From positions 1-5,740 of the forward strand of contig JAGAYB010000033.1 in the NCBI GenBank assembly GCA_017940705.1: a DNA stretch of 5,740 nt, in the 5' to 3' direction. This document shows positions 5,691-5,740 of this stretch, piece by piece. The DNA is from Selenomonas sp. (lineage in GTDB: Bacteria > Bacillota_C > Negativicutes > Selenomonadales > Selenomonadaceae). Under the pieces are notes generated by a model. That model worked only from the letters and a program-made list of their open reading frames with translations, had not been told where the DNA came from and did not search any database. Numbering within the stretch: position 1 is the stretch's first letter; each line of letters starts with the position of its first letter. Made by a program: the position numbers and the translations under genes.

Positions 5691-5740
5691 CCGTTGCTTG
5701 GGGCGAACGGGGAGTGGTTTTTCTGTCTGGAGCGACTGCC

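Overview
The window looks like chromosome from a bacterium with both Firmicutes-style expression signals and an outer membrane, most likely one of the Negativicutes (Selenomonas/Mitsuokella/Megamonas type). This is inferred from strong AGGAGG-type ribosome binding sites, compact hairpin-plus-T terminators, and an AsmA-like protein of the kind associated with diderm envelopes. No ribosomal gene or other taxonomic marker is present, so the placement is tentative.

Layout, all genes on the + strand. Positions 1-233 are the 3' end of homoserine kinase (thrB), followed by a hairpin terminator. Positions 281-4313 hold a tight three-gene run: an Escherichia coli-type CCA-adding enzyme with an HD domain (cca), a membrane-anchored SGNH/GDSL hydrolase with two Fn3-like repeats, and an AsmA-like membrane-anchored protein. 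The first two overlap by 4 bp and the last two are 2 bp apart. After an 80-bp gap with nested inverted repeats comes a translationally coupled pair (TAATG overlap): a UPF0158-family protein and a small four-helix membrane protein of unknown function. A strong terminator closes this pair at 5302-5338.

Positions 5339-5740 hold no convincing protein gene. They contain the most interesting signal in the window: a 206-bp element (5388-5593) bounded by a 5-bp helix and a 23-bp helix, with another long-range helix and several hairpins nested inside. The non-canonical positions of the long helices are G.U pairs if the - strand is transcribed but A.C mismatches if the + strand is. However, the better promoter-like match lies on the + strand, so the strand is not settled. 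The element could be an undescribed structured RNA, a divergent known RNA such as 6S, or a miniature inverted-repeat element. Beyond it are a 9-bp inverted repeat and a perfect TATAAT, which suggest that another transcript starts near the right edge.

Functionally, the SGNH hydrolase and AsmA-like protein both point to the cell envelope, with the tRNA-maturation enzyme as a housekeeping gene at the head of the run. The UPF0158/membrane-protein pair has no assignable role.
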